Notes: generated by a model from the sequence alone, not told the origin. A stretch of DNA of 64,000 nucleotides from Oscillospiraceae bacterium (GCA_015065105.1 SVQZ01000010.1:1-64000), one strand, 5' to 3'. Counted from the first letter of the stretch, positions 20,684-31,504 are shown. Program-made: numbers and translations.

Positions 20684-22411
20684 CTATTCATCAAAATTCA
20701 TCAATATTTTAACAGCCTGTGCTCTGCTTACGTTCATTTTAGGAGCAAGTATCTCTTTTTGAAGATCCACCGAGCCTAAAATATTATTTGTAATTGCCCA
20801 GCAGATCGGCTGAACTGCCCAGCTTGAAATATCCCTATGATCGATGAAGCTTTCGTGAACCGAAAGATAAACATCCTTTACGTCCTTGTATCTGTAAAGT
20901 ATCGTTGCAAGCGCCTGTCGGGTAAGGGGTTCACCTGTGCCGAATCTTCCGTTCGGTTTTCCCTTGATGATTCCTTCGGCATATGCCCAATTTACCGCCT
21001 CGGAGAACCAGTCCTTTTCCTCTACGTCATTAAAGGGGGCAGCATCGTATTCACCTAACTTTGCACCGCTTATCCTCGCAAGAACAGTAACCATCTGCTC
21101 TCTTGTAAGGAAATTATATGGGTTAAATTCATGTTTTTCATTACCCTGAACATATCCTTTTTTAACGCAATACTCCAAGCCCTTTGCATACCATGCGTTT
21201 TCATCCGTATCAATAAAGGGAGATTCATATTCGAGAATGGGTATCGGTATCGCTTCGGACTGCTCTCCGCAGTCATAACAGAAGGATATCTTATAGCCTT
21301 CGTTTTCATAGCTCGGAGGTTCGATTATTATCCATTCATTGAAGATATGTCCTGAGGATGGAATGACTATTTTATAGGAATTAGCACAGAGAGAGCAGGT
21401 ATAACGTTCATAACCGTTATTTATACAGTCGGCTATATGTCTTTCGGTCATTTCGTATTGATGATCGCAGGGCTCTCGGTCATATGCCCAGTCAACTGCG
21501 GGAATATTACATATTTTACTTACAGTATAGTTATGGGATAATTCTATCTCACCGTTACCGTTACTCGAAAAGCCAACTGTAAGATAACCGCTTTCGATAT
21601 CATTTAAACCCCTGAGGTCAACGTCCCAATAAGGGTATATATCATTTTTGATATCACCATAGCATTTGTCATTTATATATACACTGTAGCCGAGGGAAGC
21701 GTTCTTTTTGATATCAAAGCTTAAGCCCCCTGTGATATCGATGAGCTCGTATGCGTTTTGTATTGGATATTCTACAAGAGGCATTATATTAGAATTATCC
21801 TGCTTAGTGAAACGCCATTCACGTCCGAGATTTCCTTTTTCATCTGTGCTTTTGCCGTCATAATATACTATAGAAACCGATGCCTCGACATTGCTCTTAT
21901 TGTAGCCGGTTTTTTCCGTCTTCACCGTAACGCAAAGTCCTTTGCTTCCTATAGGCATCAGATTGCGAAGACCGTTGGTCCTGTGCGTCCAGTCATCGCC
22001 GATACCGGTTTCTGTTTCGAAATCGTAAAGTTCGGTTATCGGTGCCTCGGTCCATAAAAATGAAAAGTTGTCTCCGTAATTAAGCTCGAAGCTTTCTTCG
22101 GGCTCGATAAGAATGCTTAAAGAGTCAAGCGGTGAGCTTTTCGTGAAGGTGAGCGCCGTTACGGGGTAAGCGCCGGGGAAGGTGTCATAATCGGGGATCG
22201 TAACCGCTATTTTTGAATCCTTTGTAGCGGTGAAATAAAAGCCCTCGTCCTTGATGATTCCGTTGGGACTTATGATCTGATGGGATGTTGAAGAAAACTT
22301 TGCTCCCATTCCCCTCCAGGGCGTCTCTTCTGCAGAGGAGGGAAAAACGCCAAGCGGCAGCAATACCGCTAACAATGTCAATAAACCGATAAAGATCTTG
22401 CTTTTTTTCAT
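20684..22411 (-). CDS. SLH-domain exported protein
   Basis: MKKSKIFIGLLTLLAVLLPLGVFPSSAEE signal peptide; three SLH repeats at the C-terminus (FIDTDENAWYAKGLEYCVKKGYVQGNEKHEFNPYNFLTREQMVTVLARIS...). Confidence 0.85.
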   Translation of the reverse strand: MKKSKIFIGLLTLLAVLLPLGVFPSSAEETPWRGMGAKFSSTSHQIISPNGIIKDEGFYFTATKDSKIAVTIPDYDTFPGAYPVTALTFTKSSPLDSLSILIEPEESFELNYGDNFSFLWTEAPITELYDFETETGIGDDWTHRTNGLRNLMPIGSKGLCVTVKTEKTGYNKSNVEASVSIVYYDGKSTDEKGNLGREWRFTKQDNSNIMPLVEYPIQNAYELIDITGGLSFDIKKNASLGYSVYINDKCYGDIKNDIYPYWDVDLRGLNDIESGYLTVGFSSNGNGEIELSHNYTVSKICNIPAVDWAYDREPCDHQYEMTERHIADCINNGYERYTCSLCANSYKIVIPSSGHIFNEWIIIEPPSYENEGYKISFCYDCGEQSEAIPIPILEYESPFIDTDENAWYAKGLEYCVKKGYVQGNEKHEFNPYNFLTREQMVTVLARISGAKLGEYDAAPFNDVEEKDWFSEAVNWAYAEGIIKGKPNGRFGTGEPLTRQALATILYRYKDVKDVYLSVHESFIDHRDISSWAVQPICWAITNNILGSVDLQKEILAPKMNVSRAQAVKILMNFDE

Positions 22412-22600
22412 GGTTATTACCTCCTATATTAAGTTCTATGTTAATTTTATTACAAAGTAACAAAAAAGTCAATGGATTGTGTAAATATTTGTAAAATGCG
22501 CAGATAAAATAAAAGGTACGGTATAAAATTTATCTTGACATAAGACCAATTAGACTATATAATTTGTATTAATAATATTTATTATATGCGAGGAAAGAAA

Positions 22601-23986
22601 ATGATAGATAGCTTAAGAATGAAAAATCGACTTTTCGATTATACAAAGGAATGCGCAGAGGCGGTACAGAAAACCGATTTTGAAGTATTAAGAGACATAG
22701 CAAAGATTATTCTTGAAACAAAAAACACGGGAGCTAAGATATTTACCGCAGGAAACGGAGGATCTGCAGCAACGGCATCCCATATCTGCAATGACCTGGC
22801 AAAGGGATGCAGAGTTTATGACCGCGTTGGCTTTAAAGCAGAATGCCTTGCCGATTCCACCGCAGTTGTTACCTGCCTTGCAAACGATTTCTCTTATGAT
22901 GAGATTTTTGAAATAATGCTTAAGACCAAGGCGAAAAAGGGTGATGTGCTTCTTATGTTTTCGGGAAGCGGTAATTCTCCCAATGTCGTACGTGCCGCAG
23001 AATATGCACAGAAGATGGGCGTTACTACCGTTGGCTTCCTCGGCCGTGACGGCGGTAAGCTCAAGGGCTTCTGTGATTACTACGTAATAGCTCCCACCGA
23101 TTCGATGGAAATGCTTGAGGATATGCATATGCTCTACGTTCATGCCCTTGTGGTTGCTATACGCGAGGAATTGAAGCTTATGTGGGATATGGAGATAGTT
23201 AAGCCCTTAAAGGAGGGTAATTTCAAAACAGCACTTTTTGATTTCGACGGTACAGTAAGCCTTATCAGAAGCGGTTGGCAGGATATTATGATCCCATATT
23301 TCATCGAGGTCCTCTCCGAAGTTGCAAAGGACGAAACAAAGGAAGAAATAACACAGATAGTTCGTGACTTTGTTGATACTCTCACAGGCAAGCAGACCAT
23401 TTTCCAATGTATGCGCCTTGACGAGGAGGTTGTAAAGCGCGGCGGTGAGCACCGAGACCCCGTTGAGTATAAGAGAGAATATTTAAGACGTCTTGAAATA
23501 CATATAAAAGAAAGAAAAGAAGGACTTGAAAAGGGTACGGTTAAGCGCGAGGAGCTTGTAGTCCCCGGTTGCATAGAGTTTGTATATGCCTTGAGAGAAA
23601 AGGGTATCAAGTGTTATCTTGCCAGCGGTACCGATGAAAAAGACGTGCTCTACGAGGCAGGACTTTTAGGTCTTGACGAGGTTTTTGAAGGCCATATATA
23701 CGGAGCTCATGATTATATGACAGACTGCTCAAAGGAGCTTGTTATCAAATCTCTTATTAACGAAGGCGGTATCAAGCCCGAGGAGCTCATCTCCTTTGGT
23801 GACGGCTACGTTGAAATAGAGCTCGTTGCTGATATCGGCGGTTATACAGTCGGAGTTGCCACAGATGAGGAAAGACATGAAGGGATCAACGAATGGAAGC
23901 GCAACCGCTTGCTTTCTGCGGGTGCGTCGATGATAATTCCCGATTTTGCAGATTATAAGAGATTGATAGATTATATTACAGAGTAA
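22601..23986 (+). CDS. Fused SIS-domain (GmhA-like phosphoheptose isomerase) + HAD phosphatase
   Basis: TAGNGGSAATASHICNDLAKG, MFSGSGNSPNVVRAAEYA (SIS); C-terminal TALFDFDGTVSLIR (HAD motif I), SFGDGYVEIEL (motif IV). Start set at 22601 after gaggaaag. Confidence 0.85.
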   Translation: MIDSLRMKNRLFDYTKECAEAVQKTDFEVLRDIAKIILETKNTGAKIFTAGNGGSAATASHICNDLAKGCRVYDRVGFKAECLADSTAVVTCLANDFSYDEIFEIMLKTKAKKGDVLLMFSGSGNSPNVVRAAEYAQKMGVTTVGFLGRDGGKLKGFCDYYVIAPTDSMEMLEDMHMLYVHALVVAIREELKLMWDMEIVKPLKEGNFKTALFDFDGTVSLIRSGWQDIMIPYFIEVLSEVAKDETKEEITQIVRDFVDTLTGKQTIFQCMRLDEEVVKRGGEHRDPVEYKREYLRRLEIHIKERKEGLEKGTVKREELVVPGCIEFVYALREKGIKCYLASGTDEKDVLYEAGLLGLDEVFEGHIYGAHDYMTDCSKELVIKSLINEGGIKPEELISFGDGYVEIELVADIGGYTVGVATDEERHEGINEWKRNRLLSAGASMIIPDFADYKRLIDYITE

Positions 23987-24009
23987 TTCAGCACAAAAGG
24001 AGAAAAACC

Positions 24010-24990
24010 ATGCCGTTCGAAAAATTTGACAGAAGTCAGTTGAATATTTTACCCTTGAACGAGAGAATACATGACGTAGATCTTGCAAAGGTTTTCAAGG
24101 ATCCCGCAGATCATACCCCCGATTTTACCCACCGCGATCTTCCCGAGCTTGCAAAGTCTGTGTGGGAGGCAAGAAGAAAACACGATGCCGCCGTGCTTAT
24201 GATGTACGGAGCCCACGTTATCAGAACCGGTAATGCCGGATATATGATAGAGATGATGAAAAAGGGTCTTATTACCCATTTTGCAACCAATGGTGCAGGC
24301 TCTATCCATGATTATGAATTTGCTATGATAGGCGAGACCTGTGAAAGTGTTGCAAAATATATTTCCGAGGGTCAGTTCGGTCTCTGGAAGGAGACGGGTA
24401 TCATCAACGATATCATAGAAGAGGCGGCAAAGGAGGATCTCGGCTGGGGTGAAGCTATAGGCAGATATATCTGGGAGAATAATTTCCCCAACCGTGAAAA
24501 GAGCGTTCTTGCCATGGGCTATCATTTAGGAGTTCCCTGTACCGTTCATATCGGTATAGGAAACGATATTATCCATGAGCATCCCAACTGCAACGGTGCG
24601 GCAATGGGTATCTGCTCTTACAATGATTTTCTTATATATGCGCAGAGTGTTACCAAGCTTGAGCACGGAGCATTTCTCAATTTCGGCTCGGCTGTAGCAG
24701 GCCCCGAGGTTTACCTTAAAGCACTTGCAATGGCAAGAAACGTTGCTCATCAGAGAGGGGAAAGGATCACAGACTTTACAACAGCAGTTTTCGATCTCCT
24801 TGAGATACCCGAGGATTCGGAGCATTCAGCAGCACCTCCGAAATCCGATCCCCGCTACTATTTCCGCCCCTGGAAGACCATTCTTGCAAGAACGGTTGCC
24901 GACGGCGGCAGGAGCTATTATATCAGAGGCGAGCATCAGAGAACCGTACCCGCGCTTTGTAAGATGGTTATGGATATGGATAAGGAGTAA
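24010..24990 (+). CDS. Deoxyhypusine synthase-like protein (tentative)
   Basis: VLMMYGAHVIRTGNAGYMIEMMKKGLITHFATNGAGSIHDYEFAMIGET resembles the DHS NAD-binding fold; by-eye assignment only. Confidence 0.5.
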   Translation: MPFEKFDRSQLNILPLNERIHDVDLAKVFKDPADHTPDFTHRDLPELAKSVWEARRKHDAAVLMMYGAHVIRTGNAGYMIEMMKKGLITHFATNGAGSIHDYEFAMIGETCESVAKYISEGQFGLWKETGIINDIIEEAAKEDLGWGEAIGRYIWENNFPNREKSVLAMGYHLGVPCTVHIGIGNDIIHEHPNCNGAAMGICSYNDFLIYAQSVTKLEHGAFLNFGSAVAGPEVYLKALAMARNVAHQRGERITDFTTAVFDLLEIPEDSEHSAAPPKSDPRYYFRPWKTILARTVADGGRSYYIRGEHQRTVPALCKMVMDMDKE

Positions 24991-24992
24991 TT

Positions 24993-26018
24993 ATGGATCT
25001 TAATAAAATCTATTCTGCTTTTGAGCATATAAAAGAAAAGAAAATTCTTGTTCTCGGCGACTACTGTCTTGACAAGTACGTATATTCGGATCCCGCCGAG
25101 GACGATATCTCCCTTGAGACCGGCATGACCGCATGGCAGATATACGGTAAAAAGATGGCTGCAGGTGCGGCAGGAACAATTACAAATAATATCCGCGCTT
25201 TGGGTGCAGAGACCATCTGTGTCGGAATAGTCGGTGATGACGGTGAGGGCTACGACCTTCTGAAGGAGCTTAAGAAGATAGGCGCGGACACCCGTTATAT
25301 TATCGTATCCGATGAGATAACAACAGCAACCTATTTAAAGACCATGCGTAAGCAGGAGAACGGTGAATACAAAGAGGATACCCGTCTTGATTTCCGTAAC
25401 CGTTCCATTACCTCCGAGGCGCTTTTCGACCGCCTTGCCGAAAACTTTGAAAAGGCTATAGAAGAAGCTGACGGAGTTATCGTATCCGACCAGTTCTTTG
25501 AGAGAAATTCGGGTGTGGTAGGGGATTATCTTCGTATTAAGATCAACGAATATGCAAAGAAATACGATATTCCCTTCCTTGTGGATTCCCGTGCCTTCGC
25601 CCGTGAATACAAGGGGATGTACATAAAGTGCAATAACTACGAGCTTATGAAATACTGCGGTGCAAAGGGCGATCCCGAAAATCTCGATGACGTTCTTTGC
25701 GGCGGTATGGAAATGAAGAACGAGGTCGAGCATTCAATCTTTATTACCTGTAATAAAGACGGTATCAAGGTATTCGAGGATGAGATACATCATGTTCCCA
25801 CGTATCCCGTTTCGGGCGAAATTGACGTGACAGGTGCGGGGGATGCCTCCAATGCGGGAATTATAATTTCCCTTGCTCTCGGACTTTCTCCCACAGAGGC
25901 GGCAATGATTGCCTGCTGTGTTTCCTCCATCACCATTCAGCAGCTGGGCACTACAGGTACCGCTACCGTTGAGGGCGTAAAGCAAAGACTTGTTACGGTA
26001 AACGATATGATGAAATGA
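24993..26018 (+). CDS. PfkB-family sugar kinase, RfaE/HldE kinase-domain-like
   Basis: KKILVLGDYCLDKYVYSD, MAAGAAGTITNNIRALGAETICVGIVGDDGEG, GEIDVTGAGDASNAGI. Confidence 0.85.
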   Translation: MDLNKIYSAFEHIKEKKILVLGDYCLDKYVYSDPAEDDISLETGMTAWQIYGKKMAAGAAGTITNNIRALGAETICVGIVGDDGEGYDLLKELKKIGADTRYIIVSDEITTATYLKTMRKQENGEYKEDTRLDFRNRSITSEALFDRLAENFEKAIEEADGVIVSDQFFERNSGVVGDYLRIKINEYAKKYDIPFLVDSRAFAREYKGMYIKCNNYELMKYCGAKGDPENLDDVLCGGMEMKNEVEHSIFITCNKDGIKVFEDEIHHVPTYPVSGEIDVTGAGDASNAGIIISLALGLSPTEAAMIACCVSSITIQQLGTTGTATVEGVKQRLVTVNDMMK

Positions 26019-26081
26019 TCAAGGAAGCCGCGGTATATATTTTTCAAAGCTAATTAAAATAACATTTAATTCTATAAAGTA

Positions 26082-26115
26082 GAGATCCGCCGAAAGATCG
26101 GCGGATTCTTCATTT
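26082..26115 (+). terminator. Rho-independent terminator
   Basis: gATCCGCCGAaagaTCGGCGGATtctt. Confidence 0.75.
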
Positions 26116-26212
26116 AAATATATCTTTTCAGCTGTGCTTTTGCTCTCTGCCGTACAAAGTACGCAGACGAGAACGTGATCACGTCTTCTGCATCTTACTG
26201 CAGAAACCGTTT

Positions 26213-28396
26213 TTAATAATAGATCCCGAGCTCTGAAAGAGGTCTCCAGTCAATATTGTGTGAGAAGGCATCAAGAGTCTTGATCTCACCGTTTTCGGAC
26301 CAGTAAACCATACCGATCACACCTCTGTCGAAATGCTCCATAAATTCCATATCCGCATATATACGGTACATTCCGTCCTTAATTTCAAGAGCGGAATTTC
26401 CGAGAACCACAGCTACGCGGTCGGGGTTCTTCAAAAGGTCCTCTTTTACCTTGTTTACTCTCGCTTTTTCAAATCCGTGGGGACAAACTATAAGGTCAAC
26501 ACAGCCGGTTGCGTTAAGGTTTTCGTATCTTGAGTCACCGATACCCGAGGTTCCCAAAACACCAAAGCATATGGCACCCGCGCTTGAACCGCTCATTACA
26601 GTACCCTTTGCCGCCGCTTCTCTTAAGAGCGCATCGGTTCCGTGCTTTCTTAATCTTGCGAGGAGCATACGTGAGTCGCCGCCGCCCACCGATATGATAT
26701 CTGCATTCATTATCTTCTCTCTTGCCGTACCGTTTTCAAGGTCTTCAAGAGTAAGATAATCGGTTTTACATCCAAACTCCGCACCGTATTCTGCTTCAAC
26801 CGCACCGTAGCCCTCGGCTGGGTTTGTGGATGCCATACCGATATAAAGAACGTTCGGCTTTTCCTTGCCCGAAAGCTCAACTATTTCGTAATTTGTACCG
26901 AAACCGCAGGTGTCGCCTTCAAGGAAATAGCTGCCTTTATGGGTAGAGGGGGCAAGGGGCTTTAATACGCTTTCGTCAAAGCGCTGTGATATTACGGCTA
27001 TCTGTGCTCTTGTAGCATTGGATAAGGGAGATAGCTTGTTGCCGTCGGTTCCCTTTATAAGTCCGAGGGCAACTGCGCGGGAAAGATAATCCTTCGCCCA
27101 GGAAGAAACGCTTTGCGAGTCGGGATAAGCCGAAAGGTCTGCACCCTCGGGAAGCAATGCGCCCTTGCTTTCTGCGTAGGAGCAGAGAAATTTTGCGATC
27201 TGCTCACGTGTAACCTTTCTTTCGGGAGCGAACTTTCCTTCGCCTATACCGCCCGTTACTCCGTTTTTATATGCCCATTCAACTGCGGGAGCATACCATT
27301 TGTCGGATGAAACGTCGGTGAAGCTTTCGGAATTCTTGTAGGCTTCAAGGTCAGCCCCGTCGATATTGGCAAGCATCTGTACCATCTGTGCTCTTGTAAA
27401 AGCTACGGAAGGGGAGAATTTACCCTCTCCGGTACCATTCATGAAGCTCTTTTCGGCATTGTACAAAACCGCATCGGTGTACCAGGTGTCAGCGGTAACG
27501 TCACCGAAAAGCTCCTCGGCAGCGGCAGTACGGAAGTAACCGTCCTTGGTGTATATCAAAGTCTTTCCTGCGGGAACAAGGAGGTCAAAGCTGCGTACAG
27601 CATTGCCTTTGCCTTCAAGAATATAGGCATAATGGTTTGCAGTGTATATATATTCCGAATCGGATAAAATCTTGTCAGGGGCAGAGCAGTAACTCTTTAC
27701 TAACTCGGCAGAATCGGCTGCAGCTCTTTCAATAGAGCTGTAAGTAACCGTACCCGAATCTGCTGTGAGCATGGAATTTTCAAAATATACGCGGTAGTCT
27801 GTAACAAAGAAGCTGCTTGAGGTTATAACGTTACTGCCCGTTAACTCAAACTCCTCTTTGACGGTATATATATCCCATAGAGTATTGTATTCACCGGGAA
27901 CAAAGCGGTCAACCTTCTTTGCTTTTGAGATAAGCTTAACCTTATTTACAAGGCTTTCCTTTTCACAGGAAGTCTCGGGCTCTGCTTCCTTTACCGCAGA
28001 AAGGGTGAAGAATACACCCTTCGAGGACGGTGCCTCTACCTTAAGATAATAGGTATCACCGGGAATAAACTTGGTCCAGCCTCCCGCTTCGGGATCATTT
28101 GAAGCGGAAATATAGCCTAAAAACTTACCGTTTTTATCGTAATAGCTGTTTGAGTCAACTTCCCAGCCGCAAAGGCAGCCGTCGATCTCTTCAAGAGGCA
28201 TATCGGTGAGATAACATAAGGGTGCGGGGGCTTTAAAGCTGTACCACGCCGTTTCACCCGGCTCTAACCAATACTGTCTGTCAAATTCAATAGACGGCAG
28301 ATCGTCCGGGATATTTTCGGTTGCATTCATTCCGATCACTCCAATTGACTGAGTAAGCATTATAACGCTTAACATAAAAAGTATGAATTTTTTCAT
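26213..28396 (-). CDS. Exported SLH protein with C-terminal peptidase S51 / class I GATase-like domain
   Basis: Signal peptide; three SLH repeats (FGDVTADTWYTDAVLYNAEKSFMNGTGEGKFSPSVAFTRAQMVQMLANI...); NVLYIGMASTNP...ADIISVGGGDSRMLLARLRKHG...GTVMSGSSAGAICFG. Confidence 0.85.
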   Translation of the reverse strand: MKKFILFMLSVIMLTQSIGVIGMNATENIPDDLPSIEFDRQYWLEPGETAWYSFKAPAPLCYLTDMPLEEIDGCLCGWEVDSNSYYDKNGKFLGYISASNDPEAGGWTKFIPGDTYYLKVEAPSSKGVFFTLSAVKEAEPETSCEKESLVNKVKLISKAKKVDRFVPGEYNTLWDIYTVKEEFELTGSNVITSSSFFVTDYRVYFENSMLTADSGTVTYSSIERAAADSAELVKSYCSAPDKILSDSEYIYTANHYAYILEGKGNAVRSFDLLVPAGKTLIYTKDGYFRTAAAEELFGDVTADTWYTDAVLYNAEKSFMNGTGEGKFSPSVAFTRAQMVQMLANIDGADLEAYKNSESFTDVSSDKWYAPAVEWAYKNGVTGGIGEGKFAPERKVTREQIAKFLCSYAESKGALLPEGADLSAYPDSQSVSSWAKDYLSRAVALGLIKGTDGNKLSPLSNATRAQIAVISQRFDESVLKPLAPSTHKGSYFLEGDTCGFGTNYEIVELSGKEKPNVLYIGMASTNPAEGYGAVEAEYGAEFGCKTDYLTLEDLENGTAREKIMNADIISVGGGDSRMLLARLRKHGTDALLREAAAKGTVMSGSSAGAICFGVLGTSGIGDSRYENLNATGCVDLIVCPHGFEKARVNKVKEDLLKNPDRVAVVLGNSALEIKDGMYRIYADMEFMEHFDRGVIGMVYWSENGEIKTLDAFSHNIDWRPLSELGIYY

Positions 28397-28442
28397 GGTA
28401 TTTCTCCGAAATATTTTATATCTCTGATCATATTACTTTAAT

Positions 28443-28473
28443 AAAAAGCCGTTTATTACAACGGCTTTTTATC
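28443..28473. terminator. Rho-independent terminator
   Basis: aaaaAGCCGTttattacaACGGCTttttatc. Confidence 0.75.
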
Positions 28474-28479
28474 TTTATC

Positions 28480-29643
28480 TCAGATTTCAGGAATTTCGAT
28501 CTCGATCTCTTTTCCGAGCTTTGCGGAACGAACGATACCATCGATGATAGCCTGGTTGTAGAGGATCTCGGAAGAAGGAACGGGAGCCTCACCGCCGTAC
28601 TTAACTGCATCGATGAAGGATCTCATCTTATTTTCGAAATTATCAATCTCATTGTGCTTCATGGGGATCTCGGTAACAACAGGCTCGCCTGCTACGTCAT
28701 GGTAGATCTTAAGAGGACCGCCGATAGAACCGTTCCAGCACTCGGTGGAGGGAATTCTCATGCTTCCCTTGGTACCCATGATGATTGTATCACCGGGGGT
28801 GTCGAGGTGCATATCCCATGCAATACGGAAGTCAAGAATTACACCGTTCTCAAGACGGATAAAGCCTGCGCCGAAGTCGTCAACACCGAACTTTTCAGCA
28901 TACTCGGGATGCTTGGGATATGTTGCGGGGTTGGTACCGAAGAAATTGGATGTGTAACCTGTAACGGTTAAAGGCTTGGGATAGCCGATAGCGTTAAGAA
29001 CCATATCGAGAGAGTAGCATCCGATATCAGCAAGCGCGCCGATACCTGCGGTCTCGTCTTCGATAAAGGAAGTGCCGAAGGGAGTGGGAATACCCTTACG
29101 TCTGCCGCCGCCTGTCTGGATATAATATACCTGACCGAGCTCACCGGACTCAACGATCTTCTTAACCATCTTCATGTTCTCGTCGCAACGGGGCTGGAAA
29201 CCGATGGAAAGGATCTTGCCGCTGCGCTTTTCAGCTCTGCAGATCTCAACCGCTTCCTCAAGAGTAACGCACATAGGCTTCTCAAGAAGAACGTTCAGAC
29301 CGTGATCAAGAGCATAGATAGTACAGGGAGCGTGCTGACGGTTGTATGTACATACGCAAACAGCATCGAGATCGGGCTCGTTGTCAACAAGCTCACGGTC
29401 GCTGGAATAGAAACGAATACCCTCGGGCAGCTTCTTTCTTTGTGCAAAAGCCTCAGCCTTACCGGGAATAATATCCGCAAGTGCAACGATCTCAACATCA
29501 GGACATCTCTTGAGGACTCCTGCGTGCGCCTCTGCGATCCATCCTGTACCGATGATACCTACTTTGACCTTCTTCGATGTGTCGATCTCCTTCTTTTCCT
29601 GATCAAATTTGAACTGATCAAGTATGTTCTGATTTTCTGACAT
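28480..29643 (-). CDS. Gfo/Idh/MocA-family oxidoreductase
   Basis: VKVGIIGTGWIAEAHAGVLKRCPDVEIVALADI...VLLEKPMCVTLEEAVEICRAE. Confidence 0.92.
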   Translation of the reverse strand: MSENQNILDQFKFDQEKKEIDTSKKVKVGIIGTGWIAEAHAGVLKRCPDVEIVALADIIPGKAEAFAQRKKLPEGIRFYSSDRELVDNEPDLDAVCVCTYNRQHAPCTIYALDHGLNVLLEKPMCVTLEEAVEICRAEKRSGKILSIGFQPRCDENMKMVKKIVESGELGQVYYIQTGGGRRKGIPTPFGTSFIEDETAGIGALADIGCYSLDMVLNAIGYPKPLTVTGYTSNFFGTNPATYPKHPEYAEKFGVDDFGAGFIRLENGVILDFRIAWDMHLDTPGDTIIMGTKGSMRIPSTECWNGSIGGPLKIYHDVAGEPVVTEIPMKHNEIDNFENKMRSFIDAVKYGGEAPVPSSEILYNQAIIDGIVRSAKLGKEIEIEIPEI

Positions 29644-29905
29644 TTGTCATTACCTCCGAATTATTTGATGTCTTTATTTTATCAGTTAACGCAGTAAATG
29701 TCAATGATTTTTTTGCAAATAGAAGTGTCCTGCCGACGCTATTCATATATGCCGTTCAATTTATTTATTTTGTTTTCCGGATCATGTGAATATCCATGCT
29801 TGATTTGGAAAAATATATAGTTACTTTATACTTGAAAAAATAAATATAATATACTATAATGGTAAATAATAGATTCAAAACCATTTTTACACATAGAGGT
29901 AGCAA

Positions 29906-31435
29906 ATGAAAAAGTATCTTGGAATAGAACTTGGTTCAACGAGAATAAAGGCGGTTGCGATAGACAGCGAGTACAAGCCTGTATCCTCCGGAGACTACAC
30001 ATGGAAGTCCTCCTTTGAGAACGGTATATGGACTTATGATATAAACGAGGCCCGTACAGGTCTTAAAAAAGCCCTTTCGGGTATCGAAAAAAGAGAAGAG
30101 ATATCCTATGTGGGCATCTCGGGAATGATGCACGGTTATCTTGCCTTTGACGAGGAGTGGAATCTGCTTGCCCCCTTCCGCACCTGGCAGAACACCATTA
30201 CAGCCGAAGCAGCGGCGCAGCTCACCGGACTTTTCGGATTTAATATTCCTCAGCGCTGGAGTATAGCTCACCTTTGGCAGGCATTTCTTAACGGCGAGGA
30301 GCATCTTCCCCGGCTTGCTCATATCACCACTCTTTCAGGTTATATACACTATATGCTGACCGGTGTCAACTCGGTGGGTATCTGTGAGGCATCGGGAATC
30401 TTCCCCATAGACCCCGAAACAAAGGATTACGATGCCGGAATGGTTAAAAAATTTGATGAACTGCTCGAATCAAAGGGCTGCACAAAAAAACTCCTTGACC
30501 TTCTCCCCTCTGTTTTGGTTGCGGGTGAGAATGCAGGCTCGCTTACAAAAGAGGGTGCTGAGCTGATAGATCATCTTCTTCCCGTCGGTACTCGATTTGC
30601 TCCCCCTGAGGGCGACGGAGGAACGGGTATGGCGGCAACAAATTCTGTTGCTCCCCGAACCGGTAACGTCTCTGCAGGTACCTCTATATTCTCGATGGTG
30701 GTGCTCGAAAAGAATCTTGAGTCCATCCATGAGGAGATAGACGTTATTACTACTCCTTCGGGATCGCCTGTGGCGATGGTTCACTGTAATAACTGTACAA
30801 ACGATTCAAACGCATGGATATCTGTTTTAAACGAAGCTGTGTCTTTATTCGGTTCTGAACCGAATACGGGCGAGCTTTATACAAAGCTCTATGAAAAGTC
30901 CCTTGAAGGAGATGCCGACTGCGGCGGAATTCTTGTTTGCAATTATATGGCGGGGGAGGGTGTGACCCATCTTGATGAAGGACGTCCCATGGTTGTCCGC
31001 CGTCCCGATTCAAAATTCACCCTTGCTAACTTCTTCCGTTCAACTCTTTATTCCACCATGGCTACCCTTAAGCTCGGTATGGATATTCTCTTAAATGAAA
31101 ACGTAAGGATAGATTCGATGACAGCCCACGGCGGACTTTTTAAAACTCCCGTAGTAGGTCAGAAATATATGGCGGCAGCCTGTAACGCACCGATTACCTG
31201 TATGCAGACTGCAGGCGAGGGCGGGCCATACGGCATGGCTCTTTTGGCGGCTTATGCCGACGAAAAGGCGGAGGATATGACTCTCGGTCAGTTTCTTTCA
31301 AACAAGGTTTTTGCCAACGTTAACGGCACAACTCTTGCTCCCGACCCCGAAGATATTGCAGGCTTTAATTCCTATATGGAAGAATACAAAAAGCTAATAG
31401 AGGTTGAGAAAAAAGCACTTGAGATCGTAAAATAA
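29906..31435 (+). CDS. FGGY-family carbohydrate kinase (xylulokinase/ribulokinase-like)
   Basis: KKYLGIELGSTRIKAVAID, GISGMMHGYLAFD, PPEGDGGTGMAATNSVAPRTGNVSAGTSIFSMVV, TAHGGLFKTPVVGQKYMA. Confidence 0.85.
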   Translation: MKKYLGIELGSTRIKAVAIDSEYKPVSSGDYTWKSSFENGIWTYDINEARTGLKKALSGIEKREEISYVGISGMMHGYLAFDEEWNLLAPFRTWQNTITAEAAAQLTGLFGFNIPQRWSIAHLWQAFLNGEEHLPRLAHITTLSGYIHYMLTGVNSVGICEASGIFPIDPETKDYDAGMVKKFDELLESKGCTKKLLDLLPSVLVAGENAGSLTKEGAELIDHLLPVGTRFAPPEGDGGTGMAATNSVAPRTGNVSAGTSIFSMVVLEKNLESIHEEIDVITTPSGSPVAMVHCNNCTNDSNAWISVLNEAVSLFGSEPNTGELYTKLYEKSLEGDADCGGILVCNYMAGEGVTHLDEGRPMVVRRPDSKFTLANFFRSTLYSTMATLKLGMDILLNENVRIDSMTAHGGLFKTPVVGQKYMAAACNAPITCMQTAGEGGPYGMALLAAYADEKAEDMTLGQFLSNKVFANVNGTTLAPDPEDIAGFNSYMEEYKKLIEVEKKALEIVK

Positions 31436-31504
31436 ATAAGAAGATTTTTGCCAAAGCAAAAATCAACCGCAATTATTCATTAAGATTACGGAGTAATTAT
31501 CACA

